64,000 nt of DNA from contig JAIWNE010000001.1 of assembly GCA_025331445.1 (NCBI GenBank), forward strand, positions 186,001-250,000. Direction: 5' to 3'. This document shows, in pieces, positions 46,824-60,400 of this stretch (position 1 is its first letter; each line of letters opens with the position of its first letter). This DNA comes from Blakeslea trispora (taxonomy: Eukaryota; Mucoromycota; Mucoromycetes; Mucorales; Choanephoraceae). Made by a program: the position numbers and the translations under genes. A model generated the notes under the pieces. The model was not told the origin of the DNA. It was given only the letters and a program-made list of their open reading frames with translations, and did not search any database.

Positions 46824-49027
46824 ATGCGCCCACTATTATTATCATTATTTTTATTACTCCTCGGTTTCGGCTCCTTTGCACGTGCAGAGCCGTCTTCTCT
46901 ACCGGTAAACTAGATAGCTTATGTTGAATATGGTATATTGACCAAGATAACACGATAGACGAGTGCAGATAAAATTTTTGATATGCTTCAAAAAGGAGCA
47001 GAACATAAACAAGAATTGGAGATCAAGAAGAACCAACTGTACCAAAGTATAGAGGCTGCTCATAGGCAAAACAGAGATGAATTGTATGCATTAGCGGGTG
47101 TGAAGTTGGAGGATTTCGAGGCATTTGAATCATTCGTGCTTGGTATACTTCAGGTGTATGATCAGACTGTCAGTCAGCCACCTTTTCGATCTTCCTATGA
47201 TTTTCGAAGTCCAGCACTGACATTGGCCTTTGACTTTCAAAAGGCTATCAAGATCTCGCACCAGAAATACAAATCTGTAGCAGAGTCCGTCCATCGTTTT
47301 CATGCAAACCAGCCTGTTGAGGATGAATTGATGATGCAGGTGATACATACTATGCTGAAAGAAGTAAGCGATAATGCAGATCAGCTGGAAAACGGCATGA
47401 AGCAAGCCAACATGATGTTTTCCTTGGATGATGCTAGAATTGAGACTGTACTGAAATTAGACCAAGATGGTGAAAAGGTTGCCAGTTTGGTTGACCAAGA
47501 CAACAATGAATATGTGATGATGAAACCCTTTGATACCACAGTCATTATAGAAGGTAAACGTCGATCTGTAGTCTGTCCAGAAGAGAGCACTGACCAAGAC
47601 AAGCAATTTAGATACCCAGTTAATTCATGACCTTATTCTCTTGTTGATCACTTCATTTGTTTTGGGATGGATGTTTACTTGGATTGGATTACCTGGTAAT
47701 AAAGAGAGAGAAAGAAAAAGAAAAAAAAAAGACAAGTGAAAAAGTAAAAAGAACTGATTTTGATGAAATTTAGCTTTTTTTGGATATATTTTGGCTGGCA
47801 TTTTAGTAGGGCCCTCAGGCTTTAATGTTATCAAGGTAAAGAGAGTCTTGCATGCAAATCAATTTTCCGTAACTAAATTGTGAACAATAGGAGCTTATTC
47901 AAGTGGAGACATTATCTCAATTAGGTGTTGTCTTTATTATATTCGTACTAGGCCTTGAGTTTTCTATCGAGAAAATCAAAAAGATGTGGCAACTGGCATT
48001 GGGTGGAGCAATGACTATTCTGATGGTCACTATTCTGTTCTTTGCATTGATGGGCTATGTTATCGGAGCAGACATAAAGGAAGCTATTTTTGTAGGAGCC
48101 TGTATCAGTCTGAGTAGTACAGCTGTTGTTGTGAAATGTATTCGATTAGATCAATTAGACCATCTGTATGGTTTGCTTGTGATGCAAGATGTCTTGTTAG
48201 GTTTTATGCTGGTAAAGTAGAATGAATTTTAAAGTGTTGAAAATGAACTTTAACTTGGGGGTATGCTATAGGCGATTATGCCTGCTCTCTCTAAATCAGG
48301 TATACAAGTAGCATTTGCGATCATAAGGACAGCTATGTCATTTACTATTTTTGGACTTGTTTGCTTTCTTATTGTTCACTTAATACCTCTCATTCCTCGT
48401 GTGCTAAAGCATGCTATTCCTATTCAGTCCATCCAAACAAACCATGAGTTGATGCTGCTAGGTACGATCGCCATCTGTATGAGCATGCTTGTTCTGTCTG
48501 AGCGACTGGGCTTAGGTATGGAATTAGGCTGTTTTGCTGCAGGTGTCATCATTCGTTCTCGTAAAGGTATGTTTGAGACCTCGATTGCAGTCATCGAGCC
48601 TGTTCGAGATCTGTTTGCCAGTTTGTTCTTTGCTTCCATCGGTCTACATATCTATCCTTCCTTTCTTGCATCAGAAGTCATGGTCCTGTTGACTTTGGCT
48701 GGTGGCGTGATTGGGTTCAAGTATATTGCTACCTGTGTTATTCTCTATCTCTTTCGGTTTGATATTCATAAATCATCTGTCATGGCTGTTGCTCTCTCTC
48801 AAATTTCTGAGTTTGGTTTTGTCTTGGCCTCTCGAGCTAAACAACTGTCGATTATCTCGCGTGAAGTCTATTATCTATTGTTAGCTACAACCTCTCTTAC
48901 CCTCATTGCCACACCTCTTCTTCTAAAGATGACGGCCAAGACGAATCGTCATGATCACTCTGATTCGAATTTTCATGGCCATGATGTTATCTCTGTCACT
49001 TTAAATGATTCAGAGAAATTAGCGTGA
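46824..49027 (+). CDS. TMCO3-like CPA2 cation/proton exchanger
   Basis: Six exons (46824-46904, 46959-47553, 47612-47695, 47774-47835, 47891-48211, 48272-49027) give 632 residues. Exon 1 encodes a clear signal peptide (MRPLLLSLFLLLLGFGSFAR). A luminal coiled-coil region of about 200 residues follows. The rest is a monovalent cation:proton antiporter core of 11-12 helices: GYILAGILVGPSGFNVIKEL, LGVVFIIFVLGLEFSI, ISLSSTAVVVKC, LVMQDVLLGFML (the QD of CPA2 exchangers), LGMELGCFAAGVIIR and SQISEFGFVLA. This signal peptide, coiled coil and Kef-type core order matches animal TMCO3. It probably exchanges K+ or Na+ for H+ in an endomembrane compartment. The C-terminus is His-rich. Confidence 0.9.
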
Positions 49028-50001
49028 ATGATAAATCTGACCGGAATGCCTTAAAAATCGCATCATTTTGTGCCTAGAATCTTCTTCCCCCCCCCCATTT
49101 AATAAACAAATCTCTTGTATTACTTACTCCTTATGTATATTCTGAAATTGAATATCTGTTAATTGCCAATTAAACACAACGTTTATCAGTTTTCTATTCT
49201 TTTATTCTTTATCTCTTCTTCTTATACACCTTTTGCCAAAATGATGTCGCTAAACTGTCGCGCTTTTAAATAAAAGTGTTGTATGTTTTTAGAAAAGAGT
49301 ATCGCACAATTTAGGAAAATAGTATTGCACTTTTCAAATAAAAAAAAATAAATAGGTCGCATACATAATTGTTTATTAAATAGGATGGTCTGCAAGGCAG
49401 TCATCATTTTGGCAAAAGGCATATCTTCAACGTGGCTTGTTCTTCTCTTTTTGACAATATGAACAAAGACACGTGGCATTGATAGTGAATGAAAAGTATC
49501 TCCCTTTTCTGGTTATGAGCCAATAGCTGCGATAATTAAGCTGTAGTGTGATTTGGCGTTGCTTTCGTTTTCTATTAAATACTACAGACAATCGATCGAC
49601 TTTGTTTGTGACATAAAAAAGACAGAGCGCAAGTTATTTTTAAACAAGCATTATTGAATGGTCTATTTTTAACTTACATGTAAATCTTGCCTCCCCCAAC
49701 TTGTTGTCAACCTACTTTAACCAAGTCTTTATGACGTAGTAAAGTTGGAGGCCGGAATGTTTTTTTTTTTTGCTTTTGTTCTGTTATATTGATTCAACAG
49801 TGTGACACTTTGGCCTTTAGCAATCCATTGAAACCCAGAATGTTACAGTTCTCAAAAATATGCCCTTCTACAAAGTTTAAGCTGGAAGCAGTTCATTCCA
49901 TAGATATTCTTCTTTTAAGACTATGAACTATTTTATGTATTCTTTACTTTCTCTCTCTTTCTTTTGTTTTACTTTACTTCTTATATATAGCTAAGAATTC
50001 A
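49028..50001. other. Intergenic region
   Basis: About 970 nt between the exchanger and the HsbA-like gene. A C-run lies at 49087-49096. A minus-strand 85-codon frame (49222-49479) has no recognisable feature. A CT-rich tract at 49950-49965 precedes the next ATG. Confidence 0.4.
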
Positions 50002-50726
50002 ATGCGCTTTTCTACATTGATCTTCATTGCATTTTCAGCTTTGTCAGGTAAACAAATCAACAAGTTGTATGATTCAGTTAGTTAATACTTGATTTCAGTT
50101 CATGCTGCAAAGTCTGCTACAAAGTCTACTGCCACTGCAGAGAAGAAGCTAGATATCCATGAAGCAGTTGGCAAATGTACAGACAATATGCGACTTGCTG
50201 CTGGAGAACTTCGTAGCGTACGATTAGAAGTAAGCTATAAATCACAATCTAAACGATTAGATGTCTAAAAAAAAAGATACCCTCCAAAAAAAAGGTAGAT
50301 GGATTTTCAAGTGAAAGAGGCCAAGAAGGTGCTACCTTGATTGGAGAAAAAATTGAAAATTTGGAAAAAGTGATTGGCAAAGTCGCAAAATCATGTTGTG
50401 CAGCTGGTGGTAGTAAGAAGCAAGCTGTCTTGGCTAATGAGCATATTGATGCCATTCTTCAAAGTCTCAGTATACTCACACCTGAAGTCATTGCCACCTT
50501 GTCCTCCATTACTGGAAAACAAGCACAATTGGATCAATTACCCATGTTGAAGCCTTTGTTGGCAACAGACGTACAAAAGCTTTACAAAAATATTGACAAG
50601 TTGAATGTCTGTGTTTTACAAAGTGCTCCTGCTATTCGTCATGCCATGGCTTCTCAACTCACAAACCAAATGAATGGTGGTTTCCTTAATGTGATGGCCG
50701 CTTTCAGTCCTCATTTAATGATCTAG
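50002..50726 (+). CDS. HsbA-like secreted hydrophobic-surface-binding protein
   Basis: Three exons (50002-50047, 50099-50229, 50295-50726) give 202 residues. A signal peptide (MRFSTLIFIAFSALSVHAA) is followed by an all-helical domain that looks like the HsbA family: LDIHEAVGKCTDNMRLAAGE, VDGFSSERGQEGATLIGEKI, AHIDAILQSLSILTPEVIAT-type amphipathic helices, and LLATDVQKLYKNIDKLNVCV. Small secreted proteins of this family bind hydrophobic surfaces and help recruit hydrolases. The cysteine pattern (C, CC, C) is kept. The helix-rich, cysteine-poor composition is clear, and the family assignment is moderately confident. Confidence 0.75.
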
Positions 50727-51439
50727 CTTCATGTACTTTTAAAAGAAGTTCATTTCCCTCTCTCTCTCTTTTTTTTTTCTGTTCTTTTCTTTACTATACA
50801 CAAGAAATAAAGAAAATCATACCATTGTTCTCACTTTTTCTTTTTAAGATTCAGACTTGATAATACTTCTCGCTATCATCAAGGATTTAGCAATATTGTT
50901 AAAATGAAAAACAAAATTGACTCTTGTATTCATACCCAGAAATATACATGTTTGTAAAGATAACGTATAGTATAGCATTCCATGACAACAAAAGTAAGTG
51001 GAACAAGAAAAAGCTTGCATATTTTTTTTATTTCTTGGTTCTTATCAAACCTTGAAAAACCAGCTGGATAGTTATTGTATCAAGAAATATACTTGCCACC
51101 CAAATGCATTCCAAACCAAACAACAGATTGAAATGTGCTATTTTGAACATGCTTTACTTTATACAGCAAAAAAGAATCCGTCCAAGTGTTGATTACCGAA
51201 TATGAATACCTTTTTTTTTAAAAACTTAAGCATGTACAAATTAGTAGGCGCTCTTTATTTTGTCAAAATAATATAAGAGTCTTCTGGTATGTTTGTAGTC
51301 TATTAAACAAAGTGTGCGAAATCATAATAAATTGCATGTAAATAATAAAATCCATCTTCAAAAAAGCTAGATCATTTCTCCTCTTTCTCTCACTTGATAT
51401 TTTCTTTTTTGTCTGTGGTTCATATGTAAGATTCCTAAA
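50727..51439. other. Convergent intergenic region
   Basis: About 710 nt between the 3' ends of the HsbA-like gene and the 302-residue gene. It has a CT/T tract at 50756-50785. No gene is seen. Confidence 0.4.
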
Positions 51440-52348
51440 TCAAGGCATTTCATTCACTTTTTGCTCAGCTTCAGTAGGTGACATAATAATCCATTCCTTG
51501 TTTGCATCTGATAGACAATGGTATTGTCTTTGTTGCTGAATCATTCGAGTCTCTCGGATCTTTAACATCATAGACCCATAGTTGTCATAATATCGTCTCA
51601 ACTCAGAAACACTCAGCCCCGCCCATCGACCTTGGTCTACCACCTCTTCCTCTTGTGTTGTCTTGAATAGGTGTAATGGGTGAATCAAGCCTCGATAGGA
51701 AGTCCAAACTTCTTTTTCAAAACGTGATTGCAAGTATTGAGGTGTATCTGTCACGTTCTCTGGCTTGTGTAATATCTCGGAAGCTACTTCTGGTGTCTCG
51801 CGATCATACTGTACAGTGTAACCATATCCCTGCCACAAAATGGTTACTGCATCGTTTTGCTTGTTTGAAAACACCTCAAGTGTATTGTCGTATTCAACAG
51901 CTTTCTTTTTGTCCTTTTTTTGCTCTACTACTTCTTCTTGGCTCTTTCCAGGTTCACTCATCATGATGCCACCTACTGAATCTGAAAGATCAGATGTCAC
52001 CAAGATCGGTACCAACTTGTTTGTATTCTCGCTCGAAGAGTGCGGAGTAGCATACAGCACAGCTGAAAGGGATCGTCGAATAGCGTTTTTTACTTCTTTA
52101 CTGTTTGTTTGGGTTGCCTCTGAGGGGTCAAATGTTGTTTTAGGTGTGTCTCCGGTAGACCTTCTGAAAGATTTTATATACAGACTTTTAGATTTTTGAG
52201 CTCTTTTGCTCTTTTTTAATTCTTCTTCACTAGGTGGTGAAGGTAGGCCAGGATCTTCCTCCTTGCTCTTGGTACTGCTGAACGATAAGCTTCGTGTTAG
52301 GCTACCAAAGCCTGAAAATGAGAAACGCTTAGGCTTGACTGTATCCAT
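51440..52348 (-). CDS. Unknown 302-residue protein with disordered N-terminus
   Basis: A single exon from ATG 52348 (MDTVKPKRFSFSGFGSLTRS). Residues 1-130 are Ser/Lys-rich and likely disordered, with basic and Ser-Pro motifs that could be phosphorylated (SFSFSGF, LPSPPSEEEL). The second half looks folded: LWQGYGYTVQYDRETPEVAS, YLQSRFEKEVWTSYRGLIHP, GRWAGLSVSELRRYYDNYGS and EWIIMSPTEAEQKVNEM. I do not recognise a domain. Codon use and the absence of introns are compatible with a real lineage-specific gene. Confidence 0.8.
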   Translation of the reverse strand: MDTVKPKRFSFSGFGSLTRSLSFSSTKSKEEDPGLPSPPSEEELKKSKRAQKSKSLYIKSFRRSTGDTPKTTFDPSEATQTNSKEVKNAIRRSLSAVLYATPHSSSENTNKLVPILVTSDLSDSVGGIMMSEPGKSQEEVVEQKKDKKKAVEYDNTLEVFSNKQNDAVTILWQGYGYTVQYDRETPEVASEILHKPENVTDTPQYLQSRFEKEVWTSYRGLIHPLHLFKTTQEEEVVDQGRWAGLSVSELRRYYDNYGSMMLKIRETRMIQQQRQYHCLSDANKEWIIMSPTEAEQKVNEMP

Positions 52349-55183
52349 CTTATTACTATTTTGTTATGAGGAGAACAGAAGGGGGGGATAATGTAAAGGT
52401 ATATTTCACCAAGCTTAAAAAAGTGAGCTTTGATAAACAAATAGAGGAAAAAGAGATAAATAAATGTAAAAGAAGAAAGAGAGGTAAGTTTGTCCTTCAT
52501 TTATGTTGATTGCACGACATTTATTTATATTGACCAATGCATACCTTATATTTTTTGCCTATCAAACTATATGTTGTTTTAATAAAATAATGTTATGTGC
52601 AACAATGCTGCCCTTTTTGTTTATTCAGGTCGTGTCTTCTACCTTTTCTTTCTTGTTGTCTGACCCCTCTCTCATTTCATCTCCTTACCTTTGTTTTGTG
52701 CATACATTTAGAATATGTATGCTTTTTTATATTGGCTATAGACAAGTCATCGAGATGTAAATAGTAGACACCATTTTGTGCCTGTATCAATGGTTTAACA
52801 AATAAATAGAACAAATTGTAATGTTTGGAGTCCGACAGTTCCTGGAAAACACTAGAAACAGTCTCAAAAACTATAACAAACAGCAATACAATTGCATTCA
52901 TTCATATCAACACACACAAAAAAGGAACCGAGACAACAAAATGATTCGTTTGACAGAATGCAATGGTTTAATGTCTTTTCTTTGCTTCAAGCAAAAAAAA
53001 AAAGTAACGCCGAATTTTTGGATTAATAACCATATCCCTAAACTACTTGCTGTCTTCTAAATAATCTTCATTTTTAAAGGTGTACGCTGAGCACGGATAA
53101 ACAATTATTTTTGACAGGTCGAGGGCTTTTCTGAGATAGTCTTGGGTCTTGAACATAATAGTCTGTCAAAAAAAGGGGGGTGTCTTGAAAGTTTTGATGT
53201 AGTGTTTAGACATCGCTTTAACTGACGCTTTGTAAGCTTTAATCATATTGATTCTTAAAACCTCCTTTTATTAAAGTACATCTCCTTTCACCTTACATCT
53301 AAGAATTTACCAGAAATTTTTGGTTGAATCAAGCCTGTTAAGGCAAACACATCTATGTGCTTCCTTCATAGGAGTGAGTAAAGAAAATTGCAGCTAAACA
53401 ATTCTTAGCAACTTATTTTTGATTCTGTTCTTTCTGATACCATACCAGATATTCATCTTATGGGTTCATTCTGTCACTTTTCAAACCAAATCCATTCTCT
53501 ATAGGGAATTAATCAAACATATCATTGAAATGGCGATGCATGTGTAATGATTAAGGTCAAACAGTTCATGATAAGTGAAACAGTCAGATATAGATATTAA
53601 AGTTTGTGTGATTGGTATTTGTATCGCTAATGCTATTGATGTTACGATACAAGTACAGAACAAACATCAAGAAGGCTCGCTTACAGGCAGTTACAAATGA
53701 TTGGTAGCTATTCCGTATCAAATAAATGAACTATGTATCAGCTAAAAAAATATACTTCCTTGACTGGATAGGCGTAGCCTTGAAATGTAAAAAGAATCGC
53801 TATCAGAAAATCAAAAAGAAAAAGGACAAACCTTTGTAGGGATATTAAGCAAACCCTCCCCCCCCCATCTTTTGGTAAAGAAAACATCGATCCATTCTGT
53901 GTGTTTTCTTTTAGCATTTTTATCTGATTCATGGAGTGATTTCATTTCAATCCTTTCTTACCATTTGACAGTGAATATAACAAACATTGACAAGATAACT
54001 CTGGTCTTACATGTGACATTGATAGTCAAGCTCATCTTTCTTTTAAAGCAACTCAGGCGAAAAGGAGTATATTTCAAACCATTACTTTTGTCTAAGCGAT
54101 AGAGATGCAAGTTATGTACATTGAGCATTGCCTCCTTCTTTCTGGCGCTTTACTAGCCTTAGCCTATAACTAAGAAGTAAAAAGAAAATCAAATCTGGTT
54201 TACTGCCGTATTTTTTTTGAAGATATAGTCAAATAATTCACTTTTTCCTGATAAGAGATGGTCCAATGAATGATAAAATATGCCTATCTCAAATACGCCC
54301 CTATTTTTCTTCCTAACCTTAGTAGTCTGGCAGAAACTATTCTTTCATAGCCTCTACCAGTCCATAAGATATACGCTTTTTAGCTGACTTGACATGATAA
54401 CGCTGATGGCCTTTAAAATAGAATTTGAACGCTTGATCTGATAACAGTAGGAGTCAGAATTTGAGAGAAAAAGAAAAAAAAAAAGATAATTTTGAAGTGA
54501 TAAAAAAAAGCGACTAAGTGGAAGGAAAATCCCCTGTTCAACAAGAGAGTAGTGACTGACTATGTATTTCATGACCGAATAATTTAAACGCACGACTTAC
54601 CTGAAGAGCACCATCAATGCTGCAACTCTTGTATTGGTTTCTTGTCCATGTGTACTTTATTAAGGAGAAGAACTTCTGGAATAGTTTGTTCATTTAAGCA
54701 TCCTTACAACCAATTGACATAATCCAATAAGGGCCAAGTCTGCAGATCATTCACTGTGAAATGTCTATTGGAAACAGACAACCAATAGACTCTTAGCTGA
54801 GTTTTTGCAATGACATAATGCCATAGACGATATCAAAAACGACATAGCTTTGTCCAGTTTAAGTTTTGTCATGGCAATATCGCCTTCAAAAATACAGAAA
54901 AATAAGCTCTAGGCCATTGTGCAACAATCAAATTGAGTAGAAGACTGCAAGATCGTAGCAAATAAAAACAAGGGAAGGCATATACAACCTAATGACATAA
55001 ATCAATGAGCAGACATCATATATAAACCCTTCTTTGTTAATGCAAACTTATTTAGTCTATTAATTCAAAAACCGAAACTCTATTCACACACAGCCTTTTT
55101 GAGTTTCAGTTGAATAGAAATGAGCTTCATTATAAAGTGTCTACAATTAATCTCTTTCTTTTTTCTTTCTTTCATCACCTACT
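52349..55183. other. Gene-poor intergenic region upstream of PKA-B
   Basis: 2.8 kb of AT-rich sequence. Several frames (52503-52760, 52821-53060, 53738-54102, 54354-54593) are hydrophobic or Lys-rich and overlap one another on both strands. None shows family features. The CT-rich tract at 55151-55173 precedes the PKA-B start. Confidence 0.4.
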
Positions 55184-56902
55184 ATGCCAACTATCTTGAA
55201 CAAACTTGTAGATAAAGCCAAGCCAAGACTTTCCTTTCATCGACACCCGAGCCGTAAGTCTGGCAGTACCAGTAGCCCTGAGAACCACCATCAGAAATTC
55301 CATGCAATGACTAACGCTATATCAAACCATGTATTTGGATACAAAGATGACAAAAACGACGATTATGTAGAGCCTCTACCAGGTGAGCGAATTGGGTAAT
55401 AAAAGCCATTTTGCAGCTTCCATCTTACATGCTTATCTTGTAGTGCCACCAACTCAGACCGAGCCCATCCAAGAAAATGCCAGTGTCATCTCTACCACTA
55501 CCAATTCATCCAGTCAACACAATCGCAACTCGAAGCTTTCCAACAATTCAACCGAAGCTAGAGAGGATTATGATGCAAAGACGGGATCTGAATACAGTAA
55601 GTTTCTCTCTCTCTCTTTTTTTTTAATTCATGTTGACGTCAATCAAACTAAAACAATTCATAGCACCTTTTTACCCAGAACAATTGCCTTCAACACCACC
55701 AGCAACACCAGGTGGTTCATTTATACAAGAAAACAGCTCCCAAGAACAGCCAGGAAAGCATTCAAATGATCAGCAAAGCCTTAATGATTCCGATGTTACA
55801 CGCCCACGCTGTCAATTGAAGTTAGAAAATTTTGACATTCAAAGAACTCTTGGTACAGGTTCATTTGGCCGAGTACACCTCATTCAGTCCAAAATCAATC
55901 ATCGATATTATGCTCTCAAAGTACTCAAGAAAACAGAAATTGTGAAGTTAAAACAAGTAGAACATACAAACAATGAACGAGCTATCTTAAATAGCATTCA
56001 ACACCCATTTGTTGTGAATTTATGGGGTAGTTTTCAAGATTCTGCAAATCTTTATATGGTCATGGACTTTGTGCCTGGAGGTGAACTTTTTACTGTACTT
56101 CGAAAGTCAAAGGTTGGAACCAACAAAACTATAAAACAAGACTCTTTTTTTTTTCTAATCATTTTTTTTTTGTTATATCACTCGATAGAAATTTTCTAAT
56201 GAAGTAGCCAGGTTTTATGCTGGTGAAGTCTTGTTGGCCTTGTCATATCTGCATAGCAAGGACATTGTATACCGAGACTTGAAGCCTGAAAATCTTCTTC
56301 TAGATGTGCATGGACATATAAAAATCACTGACTTTGGGTTTGCTAAAAAAGTCCCAGATATCACCTGGACACTCTGTGGCACACCAGACTATTTGGCTCC
56401 CGAAATCATTCAGACAAAAGGATATGGTAAAGCTGCCGATTATTGGGCATTTGGTGTTCTCATTTTTGAAATGCTTGCAGGGTAAAATTAATCACAAAGT
56501 ATATTGGATTAGTAGTACTTGGCCATACTTACTTGTTTGTCTAGACATCCACCCTATTATGATGACAACCAATTCAGGCTATATGAAAAGATCTTGACTA
56601 CACCACCTACATATCCCTCTTCTATTGACTCTACGGCAAAAGATCTGTTACAACACTTACTGACTACTGACTTATCACAGCGATTTGGCAATCTTAAACG
56701 AGGTTGGCTAGATATCCGCGAACATAAATGGTTTGCATCTCTTGATTTTGAGAAACTTTTGCAAAGAAAGATCAAGCCACCACATATTCCTCATCTTAAA
56801 GGCGAAGGTGATGCTAGTAATTTTGACAAGTATCCAGAAGAGTTCCAGCCTTATGGTATTCCACAACAAGACCCTCATAAAGATAAGTTCCCTGAATTCT
56901 AA
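55184..56902 (+). CDS. cAMP-dependent protein kinase catalytic subunit, copy B
   Basis: Five exons (55184-55382, 55444-55596, 55664-56112, 56189-56481, 56545-56902) give 483 residues. A long Ser/Asn/Pro-rich N-terminal extension (about 165 residues) precedes the catalytic domain: [56 protein letters not shown] and AGC tail ending HKDKFPEF. It is paralogous to copy A and shares two intron positions with it, after the KSK/KST of the hinge region and at EMLxG. It lacks the intron that copy A carries at DYL|APE. The long N-terminus is typical of fungal PKA subunits and may carry regulatory phosphosites. The 3' UTR starts with two TGTAAAT motifs. Confidence 0.94.
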
Positions 56903-57414
56903 TCTTCCTTTTATCTCTGTAAATAAATCTGTAAATTAAATAACTATGAAAAGACTAATTCAGACATATTTGATCAAAAAGCTCGAATTATACGTACAAA
57001 GACACAAAGATTATTTCGAAATTGTGTGACACTGCCAAAAAAAATGTAAAGTCTTTTTTCTGAATTTAACATTACTGCTCAGTTGTCTCAATCTTATATT
57101 GATACACTGCACTCAGAGCCTCTCTATTACAGGTATAGCTTGTAGGGCCAAACTTGCTTACGCATACTAAATAAAGAAAAGCGCATGCAGATGGTTCATC
57201 TTGTGTTTTCAAATAAAGCTTTTATTCGTTTTACTTTAGTGTCTATTTTCAAACCATGAAAGTATATCTATAAGGAATAAGAAATATAATATATATATAT
57301 ATAATAAGGAAAAGAAATAAAGATATATGTGATGGAATGTATGTGTATAAGAGGAAGCGCATACAGTTTATGGTATGATATATCTTTTTTTGCTCTTTTT
57401 TTTTGTACATGGAA
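56903..57414. other. Convergent intergenic region
   Basis: About 510 nt between the 3' ends of PKA-B and the LIM-RhoGAP gene. It contains a TA-repeat (57288-57304). A perfect TGTAAATA lies at 56918-56925 and a near match at 56930. Confidence 0.5.
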
Positions 57415-60400
57415 CTAATGTGAGGGAGTAGAGATGGCATTAGAAGTAGTAGGTGTAGGATGAGGTGGATTGAGTGGCTGCTGTTGGTAATGAGGAACGT
57501 ATCTATGTTTTGGAGATGAATGTACTGTATCGTAAGGCTGTAGATGATGAGAAGCAAATGATTCATGACTATCCATACGACGAGGAGGTGGAACAGGATT
57601 GTTTTGATGGTACCTCATGTTCATTTGTTGAGGAACAAAATCTGAGTTTGGATGATGATTAGCATAAGGCAAAAATTGCTGTTGTGCATAAATCGAAGTA
57701 GGTGGGTGTGGACGGCCATCTGCTATCGTGTTATCAAACAGTCTCCCATTTTCTTGTGCTGTCGATTGTAAACTCAACTTGGAGCAAGTACTTGTTCCAT
57801 TTGGATTATGTTTGAGCCTCACAGTTTGCTCTACTCGTTTCAAAAATTCTTTGGGTGATATGTCTACTTCACTCAAATTTGGATCTTCCAAGAAAAGCTC
57901 CAGATCATCAGGCACCTATTGTTATTTGATATAAGTCCCCCTTTTTTTTTAAACATATAGCCAATGATAATTTACCAAGCAAAACTCTTCGTATGATTCC
58001 AACAATACTTCTACAATTCGAATAGATGCAAAAGAATCATCCTTGAGTGGATCTTTGTGATTAGCCGTCAAAATGTTGGGAGCAATGACGCGAGCAAGGT
58101 TGGGTATGTCCATTCGACTGCCAACATTGCCAGTGACATGAGAGAAAGAAGCTACCCATCTAAAAAACACAAACAACACCTCCATTGTAGCTCTATTGCA
58201 TCGAGGAAGCATGCAGCATGCCAAGTGCAATGCTCTCTTGCGTTCCGAAGCATCTTCTATTCCTATAAAAGAAAGAGGGTGAGTAAACATACAGTACGGA
58301 GGGAAAATGTCTTACTTTCAATGGCCATGAATAATGGGTGCAGACGATGTGTCATCAAAGGGTCAGGTAAGTCACGAAGGAACTTCTTGAGCAAGGCAGC
58401 TACTTGGACTACATTCTCTTGACTTAGGTCTACATCGTTTGGATTGCGATCAAGCGCTTCAGTCAATTCCTTGAGTCGTCTGATATTACCGTTTTTTCTG
58501 AATACGCCTTCAACCGTCATATCCATTTGGCGCATGGCAGTAATGGAGTCATCAATAAATGCTGCCAATTTGACAGGAGAATGTCCAGAGCCTAGATTGG
58601 ATTCCACGCCTGTTCTTTCAGTCAAAAGATCCAACGGTACGCCAAACGTGCCTTCTTCTTTTGCTTTAGGCATGTGACTTTTTTGTTTCTTAAAAGGAAA
58701 GAACTTTCCCCAGATCGAGGATTTTTTTGTTTCGATCAAGTTGAGTAGCTCGCCAGAAGAAAATGAAGTCTTTACATATTCCTCAATCTGAACAACAGCG
58801 ACATAGCGAATGATCATGTATTGAAGTGCTGATAGTTCAGATAGATAGATGCGTGGCTGTCCAGAAGGACTTGTTGTGATGTGTATGTTCTGTTGTATAT
58901 TATTGCTGGCCGGTTTTCTCGAAGATACTGCCTCGGCTACCATCTGAGGTAAATCGTCCAAGCCAACACTGCGTGTTGGTTTGTGGCGTGTAGTGTTGTG
59001 CTGTGAGATTGATAGAGTAGGTAATTCCTTTTGCTGGTTTGCATGTCTTTGTAAGCTATCCATGCGTGTGGGAGGGGTGATGTTGCGGTTGACAGGAGAA
59101 TTTGAGGTATCTGTTTGTGACCGAAGCGATGCAGTCAAATCAGCGTTACCAAGAATAGTTGAACGCTTATTGGCCGATTTGAATGACCGTGACATCTTTC
59201 GGTCGAGTTTGGAGGTTGAAGAGACCGCTACCTTGGCGTCTACAATTTCTGTGGGAAATACATCAATGCCTTGTATGCGCTCGTCAGTCATCAATGTCAA
59301 CTGTTTCTCAGCCGAAGGTGATAGCTGTACATTCGCATTGGCATCCTTAAGTATTGTATTGGGCGACTTGAGCTTTGTTGAGTAGTCTACAGACGATAGC
59401 TGATTGTCTGTCATAAAGTTCCAAAAAAGAGAGAGAGAGAGAGGCAAAAAGAAAAAAAAAAAAGAGAGAGAAAAAAAAAAGAAAGGGAAAAAGTTCAGGA
59501 ACGTAGCCAAAAATAAAAATAGAAAACATACAAAAAGTAAGTATTACTCGAAAAATTAAAAATAACATCTACTTACCTGTGATCTGAAGCAAGTTACAAA
59601 GACGGCTGAGTGCAATACGGAGTAAGAAGCTGTACTGATTTAATTTCGTAATATACTCAAAGGGAGTCGAATCGTTTCTACTCAATCCAGTACATTCAAG
59701 GCAATGAACCGTACAAGAAGCTGAGTTGAAAACAGCACATTCGTTTGAAGCAAGTTGGCGTGAACATTGTCTACATTTGAAGCACCCCATATGCCATCGA
59801 TAATCGCCATATCTCATACATTGGTCTTCAATAGTCACTCCACATGATTGGCAATAGTCTGTATTCTTTGGCTTAATTAATCGTTGACTGTCTCGACTGT
59901 GTCTTTCTTTTCCAGGAATTTCCATGAGCTTGGCAAGCAAGCGTGAAACACAAATAGGTTTTCCGAGCGTAATCTCCTATAGAAAGCAACATGTGAATAC
60001 AGACATAAAGAAAGTTTCGTGTTACTCGCTTACAAGACGTAGAGCCGATGCCAATGCAAGTCGGATCAAGATTTTTAGATAGTGAGCAAGACCTGTAACC
60101 AATGACAATAATTCCTGTGTGCTTCCCAACTTTTTTGATTCTATGTCGCCTGTTCTCGAGAGCAAAGAAAAGAAGTTTATGATTTTCTTACATAGCATTT
60201 TGGCTTCTCTGGTATATTTGAATTCTATTCAACATGGGCTTGGATCAACAAGAAGATTGTATACAAAGAATTGAAGAGTTACCTGTTTGCTTATATTCCA
60301 GATATATGCTTTGAATTTTGTCTATCCCAGCAAAGAGTGCTTCTACATGCACTAGAAATCGTTCTGACAAGCATATACTTTCAATATAGGCGCCATTAGA

